Positions 36,277-49,797 of a DNA stretch of 64,000 nt are shown one piece after another. The stretch's first letter is position 1. Every line of letters begins with the position of its first letter. The stretch covers positions 50,793,249 through 50,857,248 of the forward strand of contig OZ038423.1 of the NCBI GenBank assembly GCA_964036155.1. The letters are read 5' to 3'. A model generated the notes under the pieces. That model was not told the DNA's origin and did not search any database. It saw only the letters and a list, made by a program, of their open reading frames with translations. The translations under genes and the position numbers were made by a program. The stretch comes from Diploscapter coronatus (taxonomy: Eukaryota > Nematoda > Chromadorea > Rhabditida > Rhabditidae).

Positions 36277-36735
36277 ATGCCCGCAGACACGAAGCACGCT
36301 CGATTTGGGGGATTTGGAGGCAATGCTGAAGCCAGACGAGTAAGATGTTTATTATTTTGTGGGACAAAAATGTTTGCCTGAAGACGACGATGAAAAATTA
36401 TTTCGTCATTGTAAACAACTTTGAAGTTTATTTTATTGCGTAGGATTTATGCCATTCTTCTCTATCGAGATTTGAAATAATTTCGACGCATTTCATTGGA
36501 AACATTTTTCCTGAATATTCCATTCGTCGCCGATTCTGTTACCACGTTTCGAAATTTATGCGATCAGTCACGAATTCCACCAGTTATAAATAGACCAACT
36601 GAAAAGGAAAAGGCGCGGCTTCTGACTGAACCGAAAAAGAATCGAACAAATCGTTTTGAATGGGGGAAATAAGAGTCACGTCGATGCAAACCAAGCCAAA
36701 TAGGGAGTGCAATAAACCACCCGAGGCAAGCAGTG

Positions 36736-36776
<41 letters not shown>

Positions 36777-37516
36777 TACGAATGTCGTTATCCTCAAAAC
36801 AGAACTGTCATAAATGACGAAAATAACGATTGACAAACAAAGATTCCAAAACGATAACAAATAAGCATTTCAGGAAGAACGAAGCAGGATGCTCACGATG
36901 AAATACGGCAAAAATCAGATGAACCTGATCAGGAAACGTATGAAAGTTGAAAATTGGATCGACCAAGAAATCACCAAACTTTTCAATGGAAATGAAAATC
37001 ATGTAAGATTTTCACGAAATACTTATTTTGATGCAATTCGGCATTCGTTTAGCATTAGTTTACATGTATTTGATAACAAACTATATATATATATATATAT
37101 TTTTAATTGTTGCATGGGGCCCTAAAATCTTGCTCTTCTAGAAACATGTTCCATCACTAGATGTTAGCCACGCTTCCTTTTCTCATTCAACTTTTCATGG
37201 TGGAGAAGAGGAAGAGTCACTAACATTTAGTATTAGAGCATGTTTTTAGGAGGGTAAGATTTGAGAAACATGCGATATCATTTTTAATTTATTTTATGCA
37301 TTATTTTTTAGTGCGTTGATCTTGATTTGGAATCTCTGCAAGATTGTGATACTGTTCAAGAGAAGAGAAAATTTGCCTTTGTAAGTTATTTGGTTTTTCT
37401 TTCAGATTTTAATAATTTCACTTTAGGATAAACTGCAAAAAGCCTATTGTCCAGCCTCAATGGACAAAATTACAATGTTTCTGGACGAGTTGATGAGTCA
37501 GTTGAATACTCTTTGA
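36277..37516 (+). CDS. PPP1R14 family (CPI-17/PHI-1-like) protein phosphatase 1 inhibitor
   Basis: Four exons join in phase (36277-36339, 36874-37002, 37312-37380, 37427-37516) to 116 residues, about the size of vertebrate PPP1R14 proteins. The inhibitory core reads RMLTMKYGKNQM, aligning with RVTVKYDRREL of CPI-17. The Thr that needs phosphorylation for potent PP1/myosin phosphatase inhibition is conserved (residue 29). The helical domain follows: MKVENWIDQEITKLF against LDVEKWIDGRLEELY, then an acidic LDLESL segment and the last helix MDKITMFLDELMSQL. The family blocks the PP1 catalytic subunit, especially in myosin phosphatase, so myosin light chains stay phosphorylated. The ATG is 43 bases after a TTTTCAG acceptor. 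Introns carry a (CA)n tract and a foldback element. Confidence 0.85.
36742..36771. repeat. (CA)n microsatellite
   Basis: About 15 CA units in intron 1 of the PP1-inhibitor gene. It generates artificial Cys/Val frames on the other strand. Confidence 0.95.
37082..37100. repeat. (TA)n microsatellite
   Basis: About nine TA units in intron 2 of the PP1-inhibitor gene. Confidence 0.9.
37127..37260. repeat. Foldback element in an intron
   Basis: Arms of about 58 bases (37127-37185, 37202-37260) with ends ATCTTGCTCTTCTAGAAACA and TGTTTTTAGGAGGGTAAGAT. The loop is only about 16 bases. It lies inside intron 2 of the PP1-inhibitor gene. Confidence 0.8.
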
Positions 37517-38056
37517 ATTTCTTCTAATTGTTGTGTGTATTTCCTTTGCAATCATTTAGATTGAAATGACTGTATAATAAGTAGTCTAGAGCGTAAAATG
37601 CATTGTAATCGAAGGTTTGGAACAAAAGTCTACTATGCAATCGCCAATTCATGTATTTCTTTCTGGCAATCTTTTCTACTAATTTTACGAGTTAAATAAC
37701 TTTACCGATTTGATTCAAAATTATAATGAATAGGTGAATTGGCTGGTGAAAGAAAGTCCATGTTTAGAATGTTTCAAAACTTCGTTTATTACTTGTTCAT
37801 CAGTTGCTCGTATTTGCTGGTTAATTTGTAACTAGGCTTTCTGCATTTCAATTTCAATGTACTTATTTTGTCATTTGACATGTTCATCTTCTATGCATTT
37901 CGAATGATGTAAATGTGTAGATAACTTGATCAAGCTAGGATCTTCATAATAAATTGACCAGAACTACAGATAACTGCTCCAATGACTATCCTAGCTTGAG
38001 AAATTTTAATTCGCCGAAATTTTCAACATTATTATTTCTCGTCTCATAGCCATTTT

Positions 38057-38219
38057 TATCACGATATAACGAAGGGATTTTTTCTTAAATTAAAAAAAAA
38101 AAACTTCGGAAGAGAAGTTGAAATTTATCCCGTTCTCATTTTAATGATGTTTTAGCAAACCTAAATAACCAAACCATAAGCAGATTTTCCAAAAAAAAAT
38201 CCCTTCATATCACGGTGAT
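38057..38219. repeat. Foldback element
   Basis: Arms of about 29 bases: TATCACGATATAACGAAGGG then a T run, against an A run then ATCCCTTCATATCACGGTGAT, with about 100 bases between. Confidence 0.65.
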
Positions 38220-38697
38220 CAGTTGAATTCATTGTCAGTTGTATTGTTCAATTTCTTCTTCCCTTCACCTTTTCTCCAGCGCCTTACGTCACTTACTTCT
38301 CCCACTTTCTGTGTCGATTCGAGTGCCCATTCAAGCGCTCGTCTAATTATTTTCAACCAACATGAGTATTATTTTTTCTTGGAAATATTTATCGCATAAA
38401 TTTTGCTCTGATTATATCCCGATATCAGAATGATTTTGATTTGATGAAAATAATAAAAAATTATTACACCTGCTGTATTTATGATAGGACAATCAAGTTA
38501 TATTGATAGCCATAGCTATTCTGATGGCTAATTATTGTCGTGATTTATTATTATTATCTTGGAAAATTAAAAAAAATGAAAAATGAAGAAGGCGAACCAG
38601 TGAAAAATGGTTCAGAAAAGACTCGTTGCACAAAGTGAGGCGATAAATATTTCATCCTTATTCAATTGTGAACCAGTAAAGAAATTCGGGTAGTTTT

Positions 38698-38782
38698 AGG
38701 GACCGCCAAGCGTTTTGCCAAACTGGCCGCAGCGCCGTGTTTTACCCATGAATATGTTGGGAGTTAGGCCCTACATTCATCC
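38698..38782 (+). repeat. Dispersed repeat, copy 1
   Basis: Shares about 85 bases, inverted, with 58310-58393. Common words include CAAGCGTTTTGCCAAACTGG and ACCCATGAATATGTTGG. No coding capacity recognised. Confidence 0.85.
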
Positions 38783-39652
38783 CCAAAATGAAGAAGAAAT
38801 GATCAAAATTAGTTGAAAGCGAGAAAAAAAAATATTCGAGAGACGAGAAAAGGGGCGAAGCCTCGCTGCACCTATACTTAGAGAGGCCAAGTGGTTTTTC
38901 AAAACAGGTTGAATTGGGTAAAGCTGATATCAATGTGATGACCGAGATCGTGACGAACTCAAAACTTTTTAGATTTTCAAAAACGGTCCATCCTATCAGA
39001 ACTTATGCTACTAGAGTTCCGACGTCGTTCATGCCTTCAGAAGGCCTTTTTCGAAAAACCAACGACGCCATCATTTCGCGAGCATTTTATTACCCCAATT
39101 GGTGTCTTGGTTCATGAAATTATCTACTAATTAACGATACTTGAAACGGCGGAAAATTTCATGCGTCCTTTCTCTTCTTTGAAAGAGGGATACTTGATCT
39201 TTCCAGCCAAAGATGCCGAATGCTTACCAATTTTAAGAAAGAATTGATTAAAAAAAAAGTGTCGAAAGCAAACCTCTATCATTTTCCCTGCTTTATCTAT
39301 CGGTTTATGCCTTAATTCTCTTCATTTCTTTCGAAAGAATGATTCCAAATTATCTATATTTTTCGCCTTTTTAAATTCAATCGTTATTGCATGAAATTGT
39401 TATTGATTATTTTAGATTAAATCATAGTGTGCAGAGAGATTACTTATTGGGTGTTCTCATATTTTATTTCCATGTATATATTTATAAATAATCATCGTTT
39501 CTAAAGATACTCCTTTATACTTTGTAATAAATTCTGAAATTCGATAGTATCGAGAAATTTACATAAAAGTTTTATATTATTGCTCACTCATGACGACAGT
39601 ATTTATCATTTAGCATCATAACAATACTTATTGATCTACCAAATACTTGAAG

Positions 39653-42600
39653 ATGTCAGGGAAAGCGACAACCACGATTGGAATCGATTTGGGCACTACA
39701 TTCTCGTGTGTGGCCATCGTGAATGAAGTGAATAATGACCCAGAGCCTGTTGCCAACAATTTCGGCAACAGAATCACTCCTTCTGTCATTGCCTATGATC
39801 CGAAAAAACCATCCACGCTCATTGGAGAGGCTGCAGTGAATTCTGGCCTGGATCCAACAAACATCATCTACGATGCCAAACGAATGATCGGCAGACAGGC
39901 GAATGACACCAGTGTCGAGAAGGACAAGAAGTTGTGGCCATTCTGTGTTGAGAGCAAAGAGGTATTTACAATGTCTATAGTTTGAAAATACTCGTGAATA
40001 ACATGAAAATCTAAACTGATTTTCTAATAATATGATGAATGATAACGAACAATAATTTAATTTCAGGGAAAACCCCATGTCAAATTAATGCATAACGGGA
40101 ACGAAAGACTCATTCCTCCTGAACAAATTTCATCTGAAGTGTTGAAGGAAATGAAAGCGATTGCTGAAGTGAGACTAATTTCCGTGGAAATAATATATTT
40201 TACCTTGCATTATTTAGCGCTTTCTAAACACGGATGTAACCGGCGCGGTTATCACTGTGCCTGCTTATTTCGATCACCGCCAGAGGGCTGAAACAATGCG
40301 AGCAGCCGAGATTGCAGGGCTGAAGGTGCTCAGACTCATCAATGAGCCCACTGCAGCTGCTATTGCATACATGAACAAAGACAAGAATGATCTCAATGGA
40401 AAAACTGTTATGATATTTGACTTGGGTGGAGGTAGGAATACTTATTCGATTGAATTACATAACTTCCTCTCGATGTTCAGTCTTAGGGAGAACAATCGTC
40501 AGAAACCTTCTGCGGTCTATCCCCAGTATATTTTCTCTAAAAACATTCCATCTCTAATCTACCGTTAACCAAAAAGCTCTTGAAACCTATCTCCTAGTTT
40601 ATTTTCGTATGACGAAAGTGCTCCCTAAGAATGCCGATGCCCTCAACCTGAAATGTTTGATCTTCAATTTTCTGATAAGCCCAAATTGAAATAATACTAT
40701 GTAATGAAAGGTCAATCAGATCGATATCATTATGATGCATAACTTCATCCATCTCGAGCCTTTCACGTAGACTTAATGATCAAAACATTCAAGTATAGAA
40801 CATAAATTCTAATTCAGCTTAAGTCAATCTAATCCAGGCTAGTAATAGTTCAGTTATTTTTAGGAACATTCGATGTCTCAATTGTGAAGATCAATGACGG
40901 CATAAAAGTTATTGCCATTGCTGGTCACAATCATATAGGTGCGTATCTTCTACTTAATGACGAATAATTCTTAAGAAATATTTAGGAGGACAAGATTTCG
41001 ATGAATCGATCATGGAATACTTCAAAAAGTGTTATAAAGAGAAAAAGAATCGTGACTTTCCTACAAATAAACCGAAACTCTTGAACCGACTACGATTGAA
41101 TTGCCGAGAGGCCAAACACATTCTGTCTAATCGCGAACAGCCCGCTCCTATCACTGTACAAACTTAGATAATTACTTGGTGAAACTTTAGGAATTCAGAT
41201 TGAAGTGAATGAGGACGCGGACTTCACTTGTGAATTGACGAAAGCAAAACTTAACGAGATGATTGAGCCGATGTTGAATGGCACACTCTACATTGTGGAT
41301 AAGGCAATTCAGCAGGCCGGTATGACAACTAGCAAAATCGACTTGGTGGTGAGATTGCGGTAATCAAGACAGTAAATATATTAAAGAGTTTTAGTTACTG
41401 ATTGGAGGATCAACCAGAATTCCGAAAATGCAGGAATTACTAGCTGGAAAATTTGGAAAAAATAAATTACGTTATCGCATCAATCCGGACGAAGCAGTAG
41501 CCATCGGAGCGGCCCTTCTCGCTCACAACCTGGATGAATTTGCAGGCGACATTGAAGACAATGTCAGTATTCAGAATAGAATGGTAAGAAAAATACTCAC
41601 TACAGCAAGCAGCACAAAATTGATAGATGTTCAATAATTTAGACAAATGAATATAACACAAACCCATGCAGCCGTAGTTCTTGCAATTACACCAATGACC
41701 TTTCGGAAGTAACCGCGCTCTCCGTGGGCATGGAAGTGCGAGGAGGCCACATGCTCACAATTATTCCCAGAGGAACACGATATCCATGCGAAGTAAGTTT
41801 ATGAAGGTCTAAGATAATGAATCTCACAATTTCCAATCATAATATTACTTTCAAATGTTTTAATGCTTACTCTTCAAATTAATCCACTTTTAATTAACTA
41901 TCATTTTGAGACGAAACATGTGAAGATTATTCAAGCTTAAACAGTAAAAGTGGACGAAATTTACAAAAATTATACCAAACTCATTAAGTGATATGTTTCA
42001 TTTTACAAAATAGAAATAAAACAGGCGCATATTTCAGTTTGAAAGAAGAATTGTAACATGCTATGACAATCAGCCCTATGTGTATGCTGGAATTTATGAA
42101 GGGGAACGAGCGAAAATTGAAAATAATCGCAAATTCGGAGAGATTTCGCTTGAACTAAATAACAAGAATGAAAGAAAAGGATATCCATTGAAGGTTGGAA
42201 ATCTATTATCTATTCATCGATATGCTTTTCACAGCTTCTAAACATGGTTCCTAATTTGTTAATTCAGTTTGTCTTCAAAATAGATATCAACGGAATTCTG
42301 CATGTGACAGAAGAAGAAGTCGACACTGGGAATATCGCGAATATCGAGTTAAAATACGATGGAAAATCACAGGACGATCCTGACATTAGACGGATCGTTC
42401 AGGAAGCTAAAGAACAGGAAAGGGAGGATGCAGATTTTATCGAACTGATCAACAGGAGGGAAATATTCGAATGCGAAGTTTACGAGAAGAAATGGCACAT
42501 TGAAGAAAATTCGAAAGTAAATTAATACATCTTAAAATGAATGTATGTGAAATAATATAATTTTAGGACGAGACTGCATTAGACATTGTACAAAGATATC

Positions 42601-42689
42601 TCGACTGGTCTGACATACTGCCTAATGATATCGGAGAATACGACAGAAAGCTGACTGATTTTAATAGGGAAATTGCTGAATATTTGTAA
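39653..42689 (+). CDS. Divergent Hsp70-family protein (copy A)
   Basis: Cytosolic-type Hsp70 fold, an ATP-driven chaperone. Eleven exons join in phase (39653-39961, 40067-40168, 40218-40431, 40864-40938, 40986-41155, 41199-41348, 41395-41583, 41643-41792, 42038-42193, 42268-42516, 42567-42689) to 628 residues. ATPase motifs are intact: [43 protein letters not shown] and [13 protein letters not shown]. The substrate domain has [11 protein letters not shown] and DINGILHVT. It departs from canonical Hsp70 in a Cys-containing NPCSRSSCN linker region, an acidic shortened lid and an end in AEYL rather than EEVD, so TPR co-chaperone docking should be absent. Canonical inducible hsp70 genes usually have few or no introns. 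Likely a lineage-specific paralogue; client and expression unknown. Confidence 0.93.
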
Positions 42690-43178
42690 TTGTTTTGTGA
42701 TCGAATTTAATGAAATCTGGATTTGGAATAATTACGGAACAGTGTAACACGAAAATTATGAAAAGCAATGATGACTGATAAAAATTGTTAGGAAAAGGAA
42801 GCATTTAATCATTTTCACGTTTCGTCATAATACCATATTCAAATGGACAATTTGATATTTTTACATCTTAATTTTATATTTTCTTTGCAATTTTGGTTTC
42901 TATTAATTTTGTCATCTTATAATGTTTGAAAAATGTTAGGTCAATCGAATATAAATTTATCACAGGAAGAGTTATTATAGATAAATACTCACTTGATCAC
43001 GAACTCATAAATGATAAGATGACATCATTCAAAATAAATAAATACAAAATCTGGCTAAATTTGGTTCAAAACATGAGTGAATGGGTTTATCCTTGAGCCA
43101 ACAGCTCTATTGTATGACATCAAAATATCGTAAAGTTGCTCTAAACATTAATTTAAAATAGTACATAAATTGGTTAAT
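42690..43178. other. Intergenic region between converging genes
   Basis: AT-rich 3' flank of the Hsp70 gene (+) and of the 102-residue protein gene (-). Nothing else recognised. Confidence 0.5.
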
Positions 43179-43554
43179 CTATCTAATCTTACGTGTTGTG
43201 GTATTCCTGTCGCTTAATTTCCTGTACACATTTTGAATTTGCCCAGCTAATTTTGGGTCTCCAAATGTGGAATATGACAATGGAATTTTGAGTATGGCTG
43301 CCACAAGCAGTTGGATTAAAACTGCAAGAAATTATCTAATTATTATTATTTTGTAAATTTTCCAAATTTGAAATAAAGCAAACTTAACCTACTTGAGCAG
43401 AACCCATCGGACCTAGAACTCCTCCTCCAATGTACGAATTCAAAAGATCATTTGAATTATTTTCCGTGAATTCTGTAGCATATTTCGTCGTTCTTTCTCC
43501 AGAATCTATTTCTACAAGACGAGAATGTGAAAGCTTAGATCTACCAAATTTCAT
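43179..43554 (-). CDS. Unknown 102-residue protein, head to head with KRR1
   Basis: Two exons (43389-43554 and 43179-43321) join in phase 1 to 102 residues, ATG at 43554 and TAG at 43181-43179. The N-terminal half is charged and Asn/Ser-rich (MKFGRSKLSHSRLVEIDSGE), then a Gly-rich turn IGGGVLGPMGSAQ and a hydrophobic stretch VVLIQLLVAAILKIPL, then a basic C terminus (QNVYRKLSDRN). I do not recognise the family. It could be a small membrane-associated or mitochondrial protein, but there is no clear N-terminal signal. A second donor 3 bases upstream (43392-43391) would instead end the protein early, so the splice is a choice. Start codons lie 330 bases from KRR1's, suggesting a shared promoter. 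Confidence 0.5.
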
Positions 43555-43884
43555 ATCAATCGCCTAGATGCCACTTTCGCTGCCAATTTTTAGGTCAATG
43601 CTAAATCTCAATTGTCTTCGTTCTAGTCGCTAAATTTGATATTTCTGTAGATAATCATCTTGAGTGTATTTTCTAGATGGTGAATTCATTAGAAAAGTGG
43701 CGAAAACGAGAAATCAGAATAATTTAATTTTAAATTTTCGTCTACGTCTAATAACAAAGTGACGTATAAACTCAGTGTGCATAGTAAAAGTGACGCGGAT
43801 CGTCGATGTTAGCGAAAAAGTTTCGTGCATTTTTTCTCGATTGTTCCATTTTTTAAATTTTATTTTGCTTTCAGGGCAAGTTAG
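43555..43884. promoter_or_regulatory. Putative bidirectional promoter region
   Basis: A 330-base interval between the start codons of the minus-strand 102-residue protein and plus-strand KRR1. No TATA box stands out. A TTTCAG acceptor ends 10 bases before the KRR1 ATG. Confidence 0.4.
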
Positions 43885-47026
<3,142 letters not shown>

Positions 47027-47631
47027 TGACGAGAAGAGAACAGTCTCTTCTCTTGCTATAGATATTTATCAATGTTAATCATTTCATCTGTTATCTGTTG
47101 TTGATTTGTACTTCGAAAATGAACTTTTGGACAGGAAAATCCGACTTTTCAATGCTTTGATCAAGATTCTCTAAAGAAAATGACAAAATTGGCATACGTT
47201 TGAAAAGAGATCGAGAATTAGCATGCGCCAGTCTCTATAAAAGCTGCCATAAGCCATTCACCGATTCTCATTAGCAGTCCTCACGTCTTTGGCAACACAA
47301 CTCGAGCCGAGCAGCAATTCCAATACAAGGTCTGTCAGAGAACGAGAGCGACATCGTGCAAGGCTTCAACAAAGCCATGTTGCTGCTGGACAAATCCGAA
47401 ATTTTGAAACGCCAGAACGTTCAAAACTTTGTTCAACTTCACTTATTCCCATCCGCGGCCATTTGGGAACAGTGAAACGTGGAGACATGATGAGGCATGG
47501 TCAAAATCAGGGTTGTGAATCGGGCCGAGCCTTTACAATTCTGGTCGAAATATGTTAGGGCAAGGAACTTTCTCAGTCTCTCCACGTCTTTTGTCTCGAG
47601 TTCTCTCGGTTTTCAAGTTACTCCGCCAGCA
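47027..47631 (+). promoter_or_regulatory. 5' flank of the type II membrane protein gene, with TATA box
   Basis: CTATAAAAGC with TATAAAA at 47236-47242 predicts transcription from about 47268, which would give an untranslated leader before the coding start at 47632 or 47662. The interval also holds the KRR1 3' UTR. No other gene. Confidence 0.5.
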
Positions 47632-49797
47632 ATGAAATGGTATGTTGCTCTTCAGAAGAGAATGGATGGAGGGTACGAGGTCTTTGAGCCGATAGACGAG
47701 CGAGAGCCAGCCGCGCCGCCACCTGTTAGATGGGATGCAGGTATGTTGAGCAAAATCGTATGAACATACAGTAGCTTCTGGAGAAACGCTTTTTACCCGT
47801 TTCCGATTCATAATCGCTTTTTCCTCATTGTCAGAATTCATTCGCACTCATTTTGCTCGATTCAGGTTTTGGCGCGGGTGCTGGAGCTCCACCTTCCCCT
47901 GTAGCACCGAGAGCTGCTGACTTCTCTGCCTTGCCGAGTGACGACAATGGTGCGTGAGCAAGAAGAAGGAATGAATGATGCGGTCGAGTGAATTGCAGAT
48001 TACTTCACGGAGAAGCTTTCGAAAGGACCCAGGAAGGGCATGGGAAGCAATGAAAATACGCCGGTGAGCGGAAAGAGAATCTCTAAAGTCTGATCAGGGA
48101 TAGGCTGGAGTCGGATGTTTAACATTTCGGAGCCGGAATTCGAAGTCGAAATTAACTCCGGCCCTGCTCTGATTTTGATAGAAAATTTAGAGATGGTCTT
48201 GACTGATTGAAAGGAGGAATAGAGTTAAGTCTAAACTTTCAAAACCGAAATCGAAAGTTATTTTCATTTTCGAAATTTTCTGAAAATTACCTCGACTTTC
48301 GAATTCAAGTTGGGACTTTGGTTCATAACTAATTTGAGCATTTTCATGCACAGGGTGGAATAAGTCGTGAAGGGGAAAGCAAGAAGGAGAAGTCAAAGAA
48401 TAAGGGTGAAGCTGAAATGGACGACACAGAGGATGAAACTGGTCAGTTTATCGAACATTCAAGCAAGCCAACGGCTATTAACTAAACAACGAATGATTGA
48501 GCTACGAATAAAATAGGTCACGAATTTTACTATTTCATAAGTGGATTTTTTTTACTATAATATTATTTTCTTCTACCTTCACTTCCCTTCCCTCTGTTCA
48601 TCCATGAAGTAGTAAAATCTGTGATCATTCGCTGTTTAGCAAACGCCAAATTAATTTTGAATCAGATTTTTTATTCCTAAAGTTTTTTTTTTCAAAACTC
48701 ACTATACTTCTTATCAGATTCGCATTTCAGAGAATTCAAGCAAGAAGAAAGCAAAGGGAAAAGCCAAGGGCAGAGGCAAGGAGAAGAAGAAAGGGAACGA
48801 CAAGGACAAGAAACGATGTGTAAGGGGAATCTTGAGTTTAGTATAGTTTTCACACTTTATTAAAAATAAACCCTTGAAACTCTTCCTCATGTCGTTAATT
48901 TGCTTCTTTGCAGTGGCTAATTCTCCTGGCAATAGGCATTGTGGTCGTGCTTCTGGCGGCCATCGTCACCGGCGTGCTCGTTGCTCTCCACCTCACCTGC
49001 ACTTTCGAGTAAGTGCTATCTTTGTTTTGATAAAATAACGAAGGAAGCATCAAAGTTTTCATTTCCTTAAACTTTCTATCTCTAAAACTTGCGATTTTTG
49101 CATTTGTAGTGTATTGGTCCTTGACGAATTATACAGAGATTCTTTACTTCCCACATCAATATCTTCTTGCGATTTGTGGATACTTATCTCTACTCTCGTT
49201 TTCCATGGGAACTTCTTTCATAATATCACCAACTAATTGCACTATTGCATATTATTTTAGTTTCATCGGCCCTCTGCACAAAGCCACTTCCTGCGGGTAC
49301 AAGACGACTGCAGGTAAGAATCTTTGTCTTCATATTTTTATATTTACTTCGGAAAACATTGTTTGATCCCTTTTAATTTTGTCGCTGAAGATCAGGCCTA
49401 ATCGAAACATAAACATACGGATTTTGGTGAATCAAACTTGCAATGAAAGTAAACTGTATAGCTACTGATGTTCAAACCTTGATGGATAACTTATTCAATT
49501 GGGCTGTTAACGAATATAATTCTGAAAAACGCTAAAGATTCCAAATTGCTTCGAAATTTGAACGACAATTTACTCATTCTAAAGTTTGCTGTTGCAACGA
49601 ATAATACCAATATCAGTTTTTATTTGCAACTATTCTATTGAAGAATTGTCAAATTATTCTATTTCATCAAAATATTCATGAGCAGAATATACATTCCTGA
49701 ATATTCAGAGCTACCGACGACAACGACGACTAACACGACAACTACCACGGCGTCCGCTGCAGTCACAGCTTCTGCCAACAGTACCAGCAATTCCTAG
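47632..49797 (+). CDS. Type II single-pass membrane protein with Lys-rich cytosolic and Thr-rich outer domains
   Basis: Eight exons join in phase (47632-47740, 47866-47949, 47999-48063, 48354-48441, 48731-48819, 48914-49008, 49261-49313, 49709-49797) to 223 residues. The N-terminal ~140 residues are soluble: VFEPIDEREPAAPPP, a Gly/Ala/Pro segment, KLSKGPRKGMG and a long Lys-rich run (KKKAKGKAKGRGKEKKKG). Then comes one TM helix (WLILLAIGIVVVLLAAIV), a short outer part with two Cys (LTCTF and TSCGY) and a tail of Thr/Ser/Asn that is a likely mucin-type O-glycosylation region. The positive-inside rule puts the Lys-rich side in the cytosol. Translation may instead start at the Met at 47662, six bases after a CTCTTCAG acceptor. 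No family recognised. Confidence 0.75.

Larger units (their letters stand above)
37517..39652. other. Intergenic region with repeats
   Basis: Between the PP1-inhibitor gene and the first Hsp70 gene. It contains a foldback (38057-38219) and one copy of a dispersed repeat (38698-38782). No gene recognised; the ORF at 38914-39117 has no family or splice support. Confidence 0.5.

Noticed and set aside
36564..36860. Minus-strand ORF with VCVCVC run
   Set aside because: Produced by the (CA)n microsatellite in the PP1-inhibitor intron.
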